64,000 nt of DNA from JAJPKK01 sp963802745 (lineage in GTDB: Bacteria > Pseudomonadota > Alphaproteobacteria > Rhizobiales > Xanthobacteraceae): the NCBI GenBank assembly GCA_963802745.1, contig CAWDKL010000054.1:186001-250000 (forward strand), in the 5' to 3' direction. Below the pieces are notes generated by a model. The model saw only the letters and a list, made by a program, of their open reading frames with translations. It was not told the DNA's origin and made no database searches. Of this stretch, positions 26,987-38,841 are shown in pieces. The first letter of the stretch is position 1. The number at the start of each line of letters is the position of its first letter. Both the position numbers and the translations under genes were made by a program.

Positions 26987-27988
26987 TCACTTCGGCTTCC
27001 GCTTCGACTTGCCCGCCGAAGCGGTTTTGGCCGGAGCCGCGGGATTGAAGGCCCGAAACAGTTCCGCAAAATCCTGAGCCAGTTCGTAGCACAGGGTGAG
27101 GTTGCGGGTTTCGGTCACCCAGGCGGCATTGATGAAGCCGCACGTCTTCATTTCCAATGTGAACGGCATTTTCCATGCCAGCGAATCGGCCGCATTTTGC
27201 GCTGCTACCTCCAGGAAGTGGACGGAGCGGAATCCCGCCGCGAACGGAGCGAGATCGCCCTTTCCCTCGCCGTAGATCACGTTGATATTTACCTTCGGCT
27301 GATCTGCAGAACGCCGATGTTCCTGCAGCATCCTTTGCCAGGCTCGCGCGACCTTCTTGTAATCGTTCGGACAGGTTTGCTGGCGTTCCGGCGGCAACTT
27401 CGTCTGGTTCGCCAGATCCTTGAATAGGGCCGGGTCCGATCCGACCATCAAACACACGATATTATAGGCGCGCTGCTTGTCGAGACCATGCTCATCGTAA
27501 AATGCCAGCGCTTCGCCGTCCCGCCGATCCCGTTCGTCGCTGTAGAACCATCCCTTCGCGGCTTCGGTGAGCACGCGGTGCGAAAATGCCGAGCCGACGG
27601 AGAGCCCGCGTTGCACGGCGAAATCATCGGCCGCATCCTCGTCCCGCCCGAGCACCGGTATATCAAATTCGGACACGACGGCATGGGACAGTTCGTGAAG
27701 CATCACGAAGAGCATGTTGCCGACGACGAACTCCACCAAGTCCTCACGCTGCTGTTGCGTCAGTTTCTTGAGCTTGGGATTGGTTGCAAGGCCGCGCGCG
27801 ACCTCGGCGATCTGGGCTTGAAATTGCTCCGACTGGGCTCGCGGCGTGGAGCTTGTGGCCGGCACAGCCGGCGGCAATTGCGCGGAAACCGATGCCGCGC
27901 CGAGTGACAGCGCGGTGAGCACCAATGTTCCGGCCGCAACCGTGGCGGCGGCCCGGCGCCGGTAGCCGGCCGATCGTCGTAGCGTCAT
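26987..27988 (-). CDS. DUF4344-family exported putative metallopeptidase
   Basis: ATG 27988 follows AGGAGG and starts a signal peptide (AAATVAAGTLVLTALSLGAASVSA). The mature protein has the zinc-protease motif MLHELSHAV (His98, Glu99, His102) followed by a downstream acidic motif LGRDEDAADDFA that can supply a third ligand, as in gluzincin-like DUF4344 proteins. Total length is 333 residues. The substrate is unknown. The gene is convergent with the small cysteine protein gene and lies 355 bp from the metH 3' end. Confidence 0.75.
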   Translation of the reverse strand: MTLRRSAGYRRRAAATVAAGTLVLTALSLGAASVSAQLPPAVPATSSTPRAQSEQFQAQIAEVARGLATNPKLKKLTQQQREDLVEFVVGNMLFVMLHELSHAVVSEFDIPVLGRDEDAADDFAVQRGLSVGSAFSHRVLTEAAKGWFYSDERDRRDGEALAFYDEHGLDKQRAYNIVCLMVGSDPALFKDLANQTKLPPERQQTCPNDYKKVARAWQRMLQEHRRSADQPKVNINVIYGEGKGDLAPFAAGFRSVHFLEVAAQNAADSLAWKMPFTLEMKTCGFINAAWVTETRNLTLCYELAQDFAELFRAFNPAAPAKTASAGKSKRKPK

Positions 27989-28343
27989 GGCATCCTCCTG
28001 ATTTTTGACGGCTTTTGATCTTGAGGCGGATCCACAAACACCACCTTGAGGTAATCTACCCCTATCGCCTGGATAAGCAAGCGAAACCGGTTCGCATGCG
28101 GACCTGGCGGCCCAGCCGGGTTCTTGAAATACGCAACCGCGCCGACGGATGATCGAGCCTAAGTCCCGAACAATAAATCTTATAATTTTAAAACAAACCA
28201 ACGTTCAGTGTTATAATTGGACTTCATTCAAGGGTTTCGGTGCTTTCGAATGCATTGGGCGGCGGGGGACGGCGTCAACGTTGCCATCCGAATGTCGCAC
28301 GCGGACGCGGCGTGCCGGCAGGAACGCACCCGGCGATCGAACG
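27989..28343. other. 355-bp intergenic region, no gene seen
   Basis: This gap holds the AGGAGG site and probable promoter of the DUF4344 gene at its left side. An unusually AT-rich stretch with TTATAATTTTAAAA-like sequence lies around 28170-28225. I see no coding region, RNA gene or clear terminator for metH. Confidence 0.5.
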
Positions 28344-32081
<3,738 letters not shown>

Positions 32082-32082
32082 G

Positions 32083-33099
32083 TTAGTTCGCTCGAGTAGT
32101 TTTTTCGTCATGGCCGCGCGACGGTTGAAGGCGTCGAATGGCCGCGATGCGCGCGGCCATGGCTCCACATATTTCGATGCGCATGCTCACGCCAGCCGTC
32201 TCCGCTTGCGCGCGCACGCCGAGCAGATGACAGATCGCAAACACCAGGTCGGCGCGGTTCATGGTGTAGAAATGGAAATCCGTGACGCCGCGATCGACCA
32301 GGTCGACGACCTGCTCGGCCGCGACCGCCGCGGCGATCAGCCGGCGCGTTGCCGCATCGTTCTCGAGGCCGGCGAATCGGTCGGCCAGCCAATCCGGCAC
32401 GCTGGTGCCGCAGCGCGCGGCGAAGAGCCGCGTCTGGTTGAAATTCTGCACCGGCAGGATGCCGGGCACGATGGGAATCGTGATGCCGCGGGCGCGCACC
32501 CGGTCGAGATACCGAAAGTAAAGATCGTTATCGAAGAAGAACTGCGTGATCGCCCGCGTTGCCCCGGCATCGACCTTGGCCTGCAGCATATCGATATCGG
32601 CCTGCACCGACGGGCTGTCGGGGTGTTTCTCCGGATAGGCCGAGACCGACACCTCGATATCGGCCAAGCGGCGGATGCCGGCTACCAGATCGGCGGCATT
32701 GCGATAGCCTTCCGGGTGCGGCGCGTAGCGCTCGCCGACGCCTCCGACCGGATCGCCCCGCAGTGCGACGATGTGACGGACACCTGCCGCCACGTAGGCG
32801 CGCACCACATCGTCGATTTCGGTGCAATCGGCGGCTACGCAGGTCAGGTGCGCGGCCGGCGCAAGAAAGGTCTCGGCGATGATCCGTTTGACGGTCGCGT
32901 GGGTGCGCTCGCGGGTCGATCCGCCGGCCCCGTAGGTGACCGACACGAAGGACGGCGCCAGCGGCGCCAGCCGGGTGATCAACTCCCACAGCGTCTTTTC
33001 CATCTCTTCGGTCTTCGGCGGAAAAAACTCGAAGGAAACCCGAATGCGGCCGCCGAGCGGGGTAAAGCGGCTGGCGCGGGGCTTGGTCAGGGGTTGCAT
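32083..33099 (-). CDS. metF: Methylenetetrahydrofolate reductase
   Basis: The 338-residue TIM-barrel protein starts near VSFEFFPPKTEEMEKTLW, the folate- and FAD-site signature, and has SVTYGAGGSTRERT, VALRGDP and VSAYPEKHPDS. It reduces 5,10-methylene-THF to 5-methyl-THF using FADH2, supplying MetH. ATG 33099 shares a base with the stop codon of the regulator gene (TGATG junction), so translation is coupled. A Ser/Arg-rich C-terminal tail follows the catalytic domain and is not needed for the fold. Confidence 0.93.
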   Translation of the reverse strand: MQPLTKPRASRFTPLGGRIRVSFEFFPPKTEEMEKTLWELITRLAPLAPSFVSVTYGAGGSTRERTHATVKRIIAETFLAPAAHLTCVAADCTEIDDVVRAYVAAGVRHIVALRGDPVGGVGERYAPHPEGYRNAADLVAGIRRLADIEVSVSAYPEKHPDSPSVQADIDMLQAKVDAGATRAITQFFFDNDLYFRYLDRVRARGITIPIVPGILPVQNFNQTRLFAARCGTSVPDWLADRFAGLENDAATRRLIAAAVAAEQVVDLVDRGVTDFHFYTMNRADLVFAICHLLGVRAQAETAGVSMRIEICGAMAARIAAIRRLQPSRGHDEKTTRAN

Positions 33100-34118
33100 C
33101 AGGCGACCTCGCGCCGGTTGGCGATGAGAAAGCGCGGATCGTGGGCAAGCCACAGCGACACCGCGATCTTGCCCTCGGTCCCTGGATGCGGGGCTACGCT
33201 GGTGTGGATCGCGCCTTCGAGGCCGGCCTGCTCCATCCACTGGATCACCGCCTCCGGCGGAAAGCCGAGCCGGTGGTGCGCAAATTCCGTGCGCAGGAAC
33301 TCCATCTCATGGGGTGCGAAGTCGATCACCAAGAGCCGGCCCTGCGGACGCAGCACCCGCGCCGCCTCGCGGATCGCGCGGCCGCCGTCATCCAGGAAGT
33401 GCAACACCTGGTGCACGATCACCACGTCGAAGGAATCCCGCGGCAGCGAGAGGTCAAAAATATCGCCCTGGCGGACGCTGCAATTGCGGATGCCTGCATG
33501 GTCGAGCCGGCTGCGGGCAAGCGCCAGCATGCCGTGGTTGAGATCGATGCCGACGCCGCGCTCGATCTCGGGCGCGAACAGTTCCAGAATGCGCCCGGTC
33601 CCGGTGCCGAGGTCGAGGAGCGTTCGGAAAGGCCGGTCGAGCAGCAGCCGGCGGATTTCCGCTTCGACGGCGGCATCGGGCGCGTGCAGGCGCCGGATGC
33701 GATCCCACTCGGCGGCATGGCGCCCGAAATAATCCTGCGCGGCCTTAACCCGGTTGCCCCGCACGTCGTTGAGCCGCTCGCGGTCGCGCATGATGATGGC
33801 ATCCGCCGGGTCAAGCCCCGCGATCAGCCGCTGCACCACGGCGGCGGCAGGCCCCTGTTCGGTGCGGCGAAAGAACGCCCACGCCCCCTCGCGAAAGCGC
33901 TCAACCAGTCCCGCCTCGGTCAACAGTTTGAGGTGACGCGAAATGCGCGGCTGGGATTGGCGCAGAATGTCGGTCAGCTCCGATACGGTAAGTTCCGCCT
34001 CCGCCAGCAGGCAGAGGATGCGCAGACGGGTCTCCTCGCCGGTCGCCTTCAGGGTCGCATTCAAATCGTCGAAGCCGATCGGGAGGTCGTTTGTCGGTGC
34101 GTTCGTGGTGGTGCTCAT
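33099..34118 (-). CDS. ArsR-family regulator fused to SAM-dependent methyltransferase (SahR-like)
   Basis: The 339-residue protein joins an ArsR winged helix (residues about 15-95, recognition helix near SQPRISRHLKLL at 55-66) to a class I methyltransferase fold with motif I DLGTGTGRILE (169-179) and FDVVIVHQVLHFL. This fusion matches SahR-type regulators described for control of the SAM/methionine cycle, where the methyltransferase-like domain is thought to sense S-adenosylhomocysteine. ATG 34118 is used; the longer frame crosses the operator. A perfect palindrome 60 bp upstream is a natural binding site for autoregulation. It is first in the operon with metF and metH. Confidence 0.85.
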   Translation of the reverse strand: MSTTTNAPTNDLPIGFDDLNATLKATGEETRLRILCLLAEAELTVSELTDILRQSQPRISRHLKLLTEAGLVERFREGAWAFFRRTEQGPAAAVVQRLIAGLDPADAIIMRDRERLNDVRGNRVKAAQDYFGRHAAEWDRIRRLHAPDAAVEAEIRRLLLDRPFRTLLDLGTGTGRILELFAPEIERGVGIDLNHGMLALARSRLDHAGIRNCSVRQGDIFDLSLPRDSFDVVIVHQVLHFLDDGGRAIREAARVLRPQGRLLVIDFAPHEMEFLRTEFAHHRLGFPPEAVIQWMEQAGLEGAIHTSVAPHPGTEGKIAVSLWLAHDPRFLIANRREVA

Positions 34119-34169
34119 GGAGAGGCATTTCTGAGGGGGCCGCCGGTTGCGGCGACTTTCTGCAATGTC

Positions 34170-34198
34170 AGATACACATAAAGATATCTTTATGCAAG
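34170..34198 (-). promoter_or_regulatory. Palindromic operator and core promoter of the methionine operon
   Basis: CATAAAGATATCTTTATG at 34178-34195 is a perfect 18-bp palindrome about 60 bp before the regulator start. On the minus strand TTGCAT (34198-34193) and TATCTG (34175-34170) are 17 bp apart and could be -35 and -10 elements. The palindrome fills the spacer, so bound regulator would block RNA polymerase. Assignment to the SahR-like protein is inferred from position. Confidence 0.7.
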
Positions 34199-34384
34199 AA
34201 AAACACGAGATGTTGAAGCCGACCATGCTCGGACGCCCGAACGGTCCGATGGCCACCACTAATTACCAGACATGCCTTCGCCCACTTAGCCAAGGCGCGG
34301 CGTTGCTATGGGATGGCCGGCTTACCGTGGTTTCGCGGATAGATATAGGAAAGACCTCTTGAGACGATCATGCGGATGGGCGCA

Positions 34385-34719
34385 TCACGGTGCGTCGCGG
34401 ATCGTTTGAACGTCCGGACGCGCGGACGTTTTCGCCATCGTGCGGCCTAATTTCTTAAAAAATGAAGCCCAATAAAGAAGCAGCAGCACCGGCACCCCGA
34501 CGTTATAAGCGATATCAAGTCCGGGAACGGGCTCGAGGGGGATCGCGAAGGCGCCTGCCGCCAGTGTGGCCCCTATCCGGTAGGTCAACGCAATCAAAAG
34601 CCGTTTCAATGGATTTGCGCCGGGCATTCTTGCGAGGACCACGAGGAGCCCAACCAGCAGAGCGCCATCACGCCGACAACAATAAGCAAGTCCCGAATGA
34701 TCTCGGCGATGGTCAACAC
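34385..34719 (-). CDS. Small membrane protein, frameshifted near 34658
   Basis: GTG 34719 follows a GGAAGG site and opens a hydrophobic frame (LTIAEIIRDLLIVVGVMAL). The following helix (LLVGLLVVLARMPG) and the rest of the protein (LLIALTYRIGATLAAGAF, YNVGVPVLLLLYWASFFKKLG) lie in another frame ending at 34385. Joining them at about 34655-34662 gives a roughly 110-residue protein with three membrane helices. No family recognised. This is one of several genes in the window needing a one-base correction. Confidence 0.45.
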
Positions 34720-34764
34720 GGCACGGCCTTCCGCGTTGTTTTCGATGATGCAGCCACACGGATG

Positions 34765-35097
34765 TCAGCGAACCTGCATAACTTCCAAACCGACCGGTCG
34801 TTCGCCATTTTCCAGCCGTCGTATGTTTGCGCGTACCTTGCGGCGGTAATGGACGAGAGTCTTCCTCGCGGCGTCGTGAGCCGTTACGGGAAATTTGTCG
34901 TTCAAGGCCATGACCTGGAGAGCAAACCCGGATTCAATCTTTTCCGTCACCATACGCCGGGCTTCCGCGGCGCCCGCCGGACCGCCGGCACCGATTTTGA
35001 GCATGCGAAGGGCCACCACGGAAGCCGCCTCAATGCCCAACGTCCACGTATCAAAACTGAGCTTAATCCAAGGATTTTCGAGCATCGAACGATCCAT
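34765..35097 (-). CDS. Conserved hypothetical protein (phasin-like helical protein)
   Basis: A 110-residue helical product: NPWIKLSFDTWTLGIEAASVVALRM (landmarks), GAAEARRMVTEKIESGFALQVMAL, then HYRRKVRANIRRL. The repeated pattern of hydrophobic and charged residues suggests an amphipathic helical bundle. Proteins like this recur in Bradyrhizobium relatives without assigned function. ATG 35097 or 35085 can serve as start; the longer frame overlaps the PAN-domain gene and looks non-coding. Confidence 0.5.
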   Translation of the reverse strand: MDRSMLENPWIKLSFDTWTLGIEAASVVALRMLKIGAGGPAGAAEARRMVTEKIESGFALQVMALNDKFPVTAHDAARKTLVHYRRKVRANIRRLENGERPVGLEVMQVR

Positions 35098-35191
35098 TCT
35101 GCTGCACGTTTGCGGCCCTACCATCCATTGTTTCGAACACGGACAGCCGGGGATAAGCATTCCACTTCGCACCCGGTTCCATTCCTTTCTG

Positions 35192-35707
35192 CTACCGAAC
35201 AACTCCTGAAATGCAGCAAGGCTTATGTTGCGGCGGCATCACGCGATCCTTGAGGAAGCACCGTGCCTGTGGACCCAGGTAGCCGGACCGCGCAAAGGTC
35301 CAGGCGCGGCACTTGGAATCGGCTTCGCATAGCGACCGGCAGCGGTCGCCGGACGGATCGGAGGCAACCTCCAGGCTGCGATAATCGCCGCCGGCCCGGT
35401 CCATGGAGAATTCGCGTGCGCCGTGACGCGGCTCGATCACTCCGGCGCCGCGGACGCCTGAGGCCGCGGCGTTATCCTCGACCCGGGGCGGGACCTGGCT
35501 CTTGAGCCAGCACACTGCCGAACGCTCGCCCGCCGGGTACGCGAAGCTCCAGGCGCGACAGCGGCTTTCGCGGTCGCAGCGCGCGGCGCACAAGGCCGGA
35601 TCGCCGGAACGCACCGGAAAGTTCAAGTAGTCACCGCCGCGGCGGTCAAATCCAATTTGCGCCAGCGCGGACGATGCAAAAACACCGGCAACGATCAGCA
35701 AGGTCAA
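35192..35707 (-). CDS. Exported protein with two PAN/Apple domains
   Basis: Two repeats share GGDYxxL/F...C...C...SxCRAWxFA...C, at about residues 24-75 and 105-165, which is the PAN/Apple cysteine framework of extracellular binding proteins. The signal segment LLIVAGVFASSALA precedes them. TTG 35707 is the first usable start in the open frame. Seven codons further upstream an in-frame ATG (35728-35726) is followed at codon 3 by TGA, where CGA would restore a natural start, so the gene may carry a nonsense change or use the internal TTG. The ligand is unknown. Confidence 0.6.
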   Translation of the reverse strand: MTLLIVAGVFASSALAQIGFDRRGGDYLNFPVRSGDPALCAARCDRESRCRAWSFAYPAGERSAVCWLKSQVPPRVEDNAAASGVRGAGVIEPRHGAREFSMDRAGGDYRSLEVASDPSGDRCRSLCEADSKCRAWTFARSGYLGPQARCFLKDRVMPPQHKPCCISGVVR

Positions 35708-35788
35708 CCCGACAATGGTTCAATTCATGTCATGCCCTGGCATTTATGACTGAGACCCGATTTCGATCAGGTCGAATCACACTCTCCG

Positions 35789-35880
35789 CGTCATGCCCGC
35801 GCTTGTCGCGGGCACCCACGTCTTGCTGGCGACGCGGCTTTGCAAGGAAAGCGTGGATGGCCGCACAAGCCGGCCATGAC
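35789..35880. repeat. Dispersed inverted repeat (family D)
   Basis: The left arm CGTCATGCCCGCGCTTGTCG... (from 35789) and the right arm ending ...CAAGCCGGCCATGAC (35880) are imperfect inverted copies with AAAGCGTGGATGGCC inside. Similar CGTCATGCCCGC/GGCCATGACG elements are common between genes in Bradyrhizobium relatives. It lies in the 450-bp gap between the PAN gene and the antiporter, which holds no gene that I can see. Confidence 0.6.
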
Positions 35881-36176
35881 TCCAGGTGTTCCGAGCTGAC
35901 CGGAATCCGGTCTAACCGCCACATTGACGCTTCACGACGTGACGAATCATGAGATGGGTCATCCATGACCTCGGAGATTTCACGATGTCGCAATTCATGA
36001 CTTGGTGCCGGGTGCGAGCCCCCCGCCGTCGCGCCGCGTTAGGTTCATCGTGTATTCAGGTGCGTGAACGGGATGTGAACGGGCAGTGCGCTCCGCCACC
36101 ATGATGAGCATGTGTCGCTATGCACGGCCCGGCAAGGAGTTCACGCACCGCCAGCCGAACCGGATAGGAAGTGCCG

Positions 36177-38036
36177 ATGGATGAAACGCATAGCGTGTTG
36201 CTGCTGCCGTTGCTTCTGCTGGCGGTCGCGGTCGTCAGCGTGCCGCTGGCGCGGCTGCTGCGGCTGTCGGCGATCGTCGCCTATCTGGCGGCCGGCGTGG
36301 TGATCGGGCCGTTCGGTTTGGCGCTTGTCACCGCTCCCGGCACCATCGTGACGGTGTCGGAGCTTGGCGTCGTGCTGTTGCTGTTTCTGATCGGCCTGGA
36401 ACTGGAGTTTTCCCGCCTGCTGGCGCTGCGGCGGGCGATTTTCGGACTGGGCGCGGCCCAACTCGTCGTGACGGCCGCCGTGCTGGCCGGGCTGGCGTTT
36501 TGGCTGGGACTCGCGGGATGGCGCGGCGCGGTTATCGCCGGGCTCGCGCTTGCCATGTCGGCGACCGCGATCGCGCTGAAAATTCTGGAGGACCGCGGGC
36601 AGCTGCAGCAGCCCTATGGCCAGCGCGCCTTCGCGATCCTGCTGTTCCAGGATATGTCGGTGGTGCCGATCCTTGCATTGTTGCCCCTCCTCTCGCCCAA
36701 CTCAGACATGCAAGTCACGGATTTTTCTGCCACGGTGTTCGCAGTCGGCCTGATCATCGCCGCTATCGCAACTCTGGTGATAGCCGGACGCTACTGGCTC
36801 AACCCCTTCCTGGCGCTGCTCGCACGCACCGGCGCGCGCGAGATCATGACGGCTGCCGCTCTCTTGGTCGTACTGGGCTCTGCCGCGCTCATGCAGGCCG
36901 CCGGCATGTCGATGGCGCTTGGGGCGTTCCTGGCCGGCGTGATGTTGGCCGGTTCCAACTATCGCCATGAACTCGAAGCCGATATCGAGCCGTTCCGCGG
37001 CCTGCTGCTGGCGCTCTTCTTCATGGGTGTCGGCATGTCGATCGATGTTGGCGTCGTGGTGGCGAACCTCGCCCTCATTGTAATCGCAGCGATCATCATC
37101 ACGGTGCTCAAGGCCGGCATCGTGGCCGTGCTGTTTCGCGCCACCTGCCCGAAGGCGGGAGATGCGCTGCGCGCCGGCTCGGTACTCACGGCCGCCGGCG
37201 AATTCGCCTACGTGCTGATCCCGACCGGCGTTGGGCTCGGCGCCATGACGGCCGCGGAGGCCAGCCTGTTCTCCGCCATCGCGGCCGTAACCATGCTGAT
37301 GGGACCGCCGGTCGCCGCCTTGACGGATGTCGTGATGGCCCGGTTCGCCCGCATCCGGGTTCTCGAATCCGATGATTTCGATGGCGTCCGCGGTGCCGCC
37401 CTCATCATCGGCTTTGGCCGGTTCGGGCAGTTGGTGGCGCAATGCCTGCTGGCCGAGGCGGTCAACGTTGTTACCATCGACAACGATCCGGAGATGATCA
37501 CCACCGCCGGTCAATTCGGCTTCAAAGTCTATTTCGGCGATGGCGCGCGCCTTGATGTGTTGCGTGTCGCCATCGGGCGCGAGGTTCGGCTTGTGGCGGT
37601 GTGCGTGGACAAGCGCGAGACGGCGAACCGGATCGTGGAACTGGTTCGCGCCGATTTCCCCGGTATGAAGCTCTATGTGCGCGCCTACGATCGCCGTCAT
37701 ACCCTGGAACTGGTTGCCAAGGGGGTCGATTTCGAGCTCCGCGAGACCTTCAAATCGGCGGTCGAATTCGGCCGTGCCGCGCTCGAGGGATTGGGGCTCT
37801 CGCACGAACGCGCGGTCGAAGTCGCCGACTATGTCCGCACCCGTGATCTCGAACGCTTGGCCCTGCAGCGGGCCGAAGGCCTCGCAGCCGGACGCGACCT
37901 TGCCTTCCGGCCGCGCGTCGAACCGGAACCGCTAAGCGAGCCCACCCGCAAAACCGAGGCCCTCAACGCAGAAGCGGCGGAGCTCGTGCGGGAGGATCAC
38001 GCGGCTGGCGCGGTCAGCAAAGAACGCGCCAAATAA
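36177..38036 (+). CDS. CPA2-family monovalent cation:proton antiporter with TrkA-N domain (KefB/C-like)
   Basis: The 619-residue protein has about 12 membrane helices (residues 1-380) of the Na_H_Exchanger fold, including GLELEFSRLLALR, LALAMSATAIALKIL and ALLFQDMSVVPIL-type segments. A cytoplasmic RCK/TrkA-N domain follows, with IIGFGRFGQLVAQCL (NAD-binding glycine motif) and VVTIDNDPEMI. Such proteins move K+ or Na+ against protons. The glutathione-gating partner KefF/G is not nearby. ATG 36177 follows an AGGAAG site; GTG 36171 is also in frame. Confidence 0.88.
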   Translation: MDETHSVLLLPLLLLAVAVVSVPLARLLRLSAIVAYLAAGVVIGPFGLALVTAPGTIVTVSELGVVLLLFLIGLELEFSRLLALRRAIFGLGAAQLVVTAAVLAGLAFWLGLAGWRGAVIAGLALAMSATAIALKILEDRGQLQQPYGQRAFAILLFQDMSVVPILALLPLLSPNSDMQVTDFSATVFAVGLIIAAIATLVIAGRYWLNPFLALLARTGAREIMTAAALLVVLGSAALMQAAGMSMALGAFLAGVMLAGSNYRHELEADIEPFRGLLLALFFMGVGMSIDVGVVVANLALIVIAAIIITVLKAGIVAVLFRATCPKAGDALRAGSVLTAAGEFAYVLIPTGVGLGAMTAAEASLFSAIAAVTMLMGPPVAALTDVVMARFARIRVLESDDFDGVRGAALIIGFGRFGQLVAQCLLAEAVNVVTIDNDPEMITTAGQFGFKVYFGDGARLDVLRVAIGREVRLVAVCVDKRETANRIVELVRADFPGMKLYVRAYDRRHTLELVAKGVDFELRETFKSAVEFGRAALEGLGLSHERAVEVADYVRTRDLERLALQRAEGLAAGRDLAFRPRVEPEPLSEPTRKTEALNAEAAELVREDHAAGAVSKERAK

Positions 38037-38090
38037 TCGAATTGGGTACCCGCGGGACCCATCGTGAACTGCCGTACTGGAGAGCCAATA

Positions 38091-38122
38091 ATGGGTTTCA
38101 CGTGGGCTCAACCCATCCTACG
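38091..38122. repeat. Family B repeat, single arm
   Basis: ATGGGTTTCACGTGGGCTCAACCCATCCTACG-type sequence, whose parts ATGGGTTTC and CAACCCATCCTAC match the arms at 40777-40809 and 56945-57034. It sits between the antiporter and ligA. Confidence 0.5.
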
Positions 38123-38194
38123 GTGCACCGGCGCATTGCAATCACCCCCGCACCGATAGTAAGTGACCGCATGTCGATGCCATGGAGGATTCCG

Positions 38195-38812
38195 ATGCCG
38201 GCAGCGAAGAAGCCCACTGCCACGGAAAAGGAATACGACGATATTCCCGGCACGTTCGTGTTCGACGCCGAGCGCTCGCGGCAGGGCTATCACCTCAACA
38301 TGTTCTGCATGTCGCTGATGAAGGCGGAGAACCGCAAGGCCTTCAAGGCGAACGAGGCGGAGTATCTCAACCGCTTTCCGATGACGCCGGAACAGCGCGA
38401 AGCCATCCTCAAGCGGGACTACAACCGGATGCTGGAACTCGGCGGCAACATCTATTTCACCGCCAAGCTGGGGGCGACCGACGGTCATTCGTTCCAGCAC
38501 ATGGCGGCGGTGATGACCGGCTCGACGCAGGAAGATTACGCCAAGATGATGCTGGCCGGCGGGCGTTCGATCGAGGGCAACCGCAGCAAAGCGGGCGCCG
38601 CGAAGCCGCGGGCGGCGCGCGCTATCGCCGCCAAGCCGGGTGCGTCACGTTCCACCGCCGCCAAGGCGCCAGCGGCACCGGCCACCAAGCCCCGGGCAAC
38701 CCGCGTCAAGGCGATCAAGCCAAGGGCCGAACCGACGCCGAAAATCATCGCCAAGGCAGGACCGCGCGCCAAATCCATCCGGCCGGCACCCAAGCGTGGC
38801 GCCAAGCCCTAG
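38195..38812 (+). CDS. ligA: Protocatechuate 4,5-dioxygenase alpha subunit with basic C-terminal tail
   Basis: Residues 10-125 match LigA: DIPGTFVFDAERSRQGYHLN (landmarks), MFCMSLMKAENRKAFKANE, RFPMTPEQREAILKRDY, MLELGGNIYFTAKLGATDGHSFQ. LigA caps the active site of LigB in the extradiol dioxygenase that opens protocatechuate between C4 and C5. The protein continues for about 75 residues in an Ala/Lys/Pro/Arg-rich, histone-H1-like tail (KPRA, AKPG, KAPA units) not found in classical LigA of about 139 residues. ATG 38195 follows GGAGG with good spacing. It leads a ligA-ligB-ligC cluster. Confidence 0.88.
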   Translation: MPAAKKPTATEKEYDDIPGTFVFDAERSRQGYHLNMFCMSLMKAENRKAFKANEAEYLNRFPMTPEQREAILKRDYNRMLELGGNIYFTAKLGATDGHSFQHMAAVMTGSTQEDYAKMMLAGGRSIEGNRSKAGAAKPRAARAIAAKPGASRSTAAKAPAAPATKPRATRVKAIKPRAEPTPKIIAKAGPRAKSIRPAPKRGAKP

Positions 38813-38841
38813 TTTGACCGGCAGCAGAGCAGGATCGCAAC

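Noticed and set aside
36702..37805. Antisense ORF of about 367 codons over the CPA2 antiporter
   Set aside because: Arg/His/Gln-rich with no motif; the antiporter on the other strand is complete.
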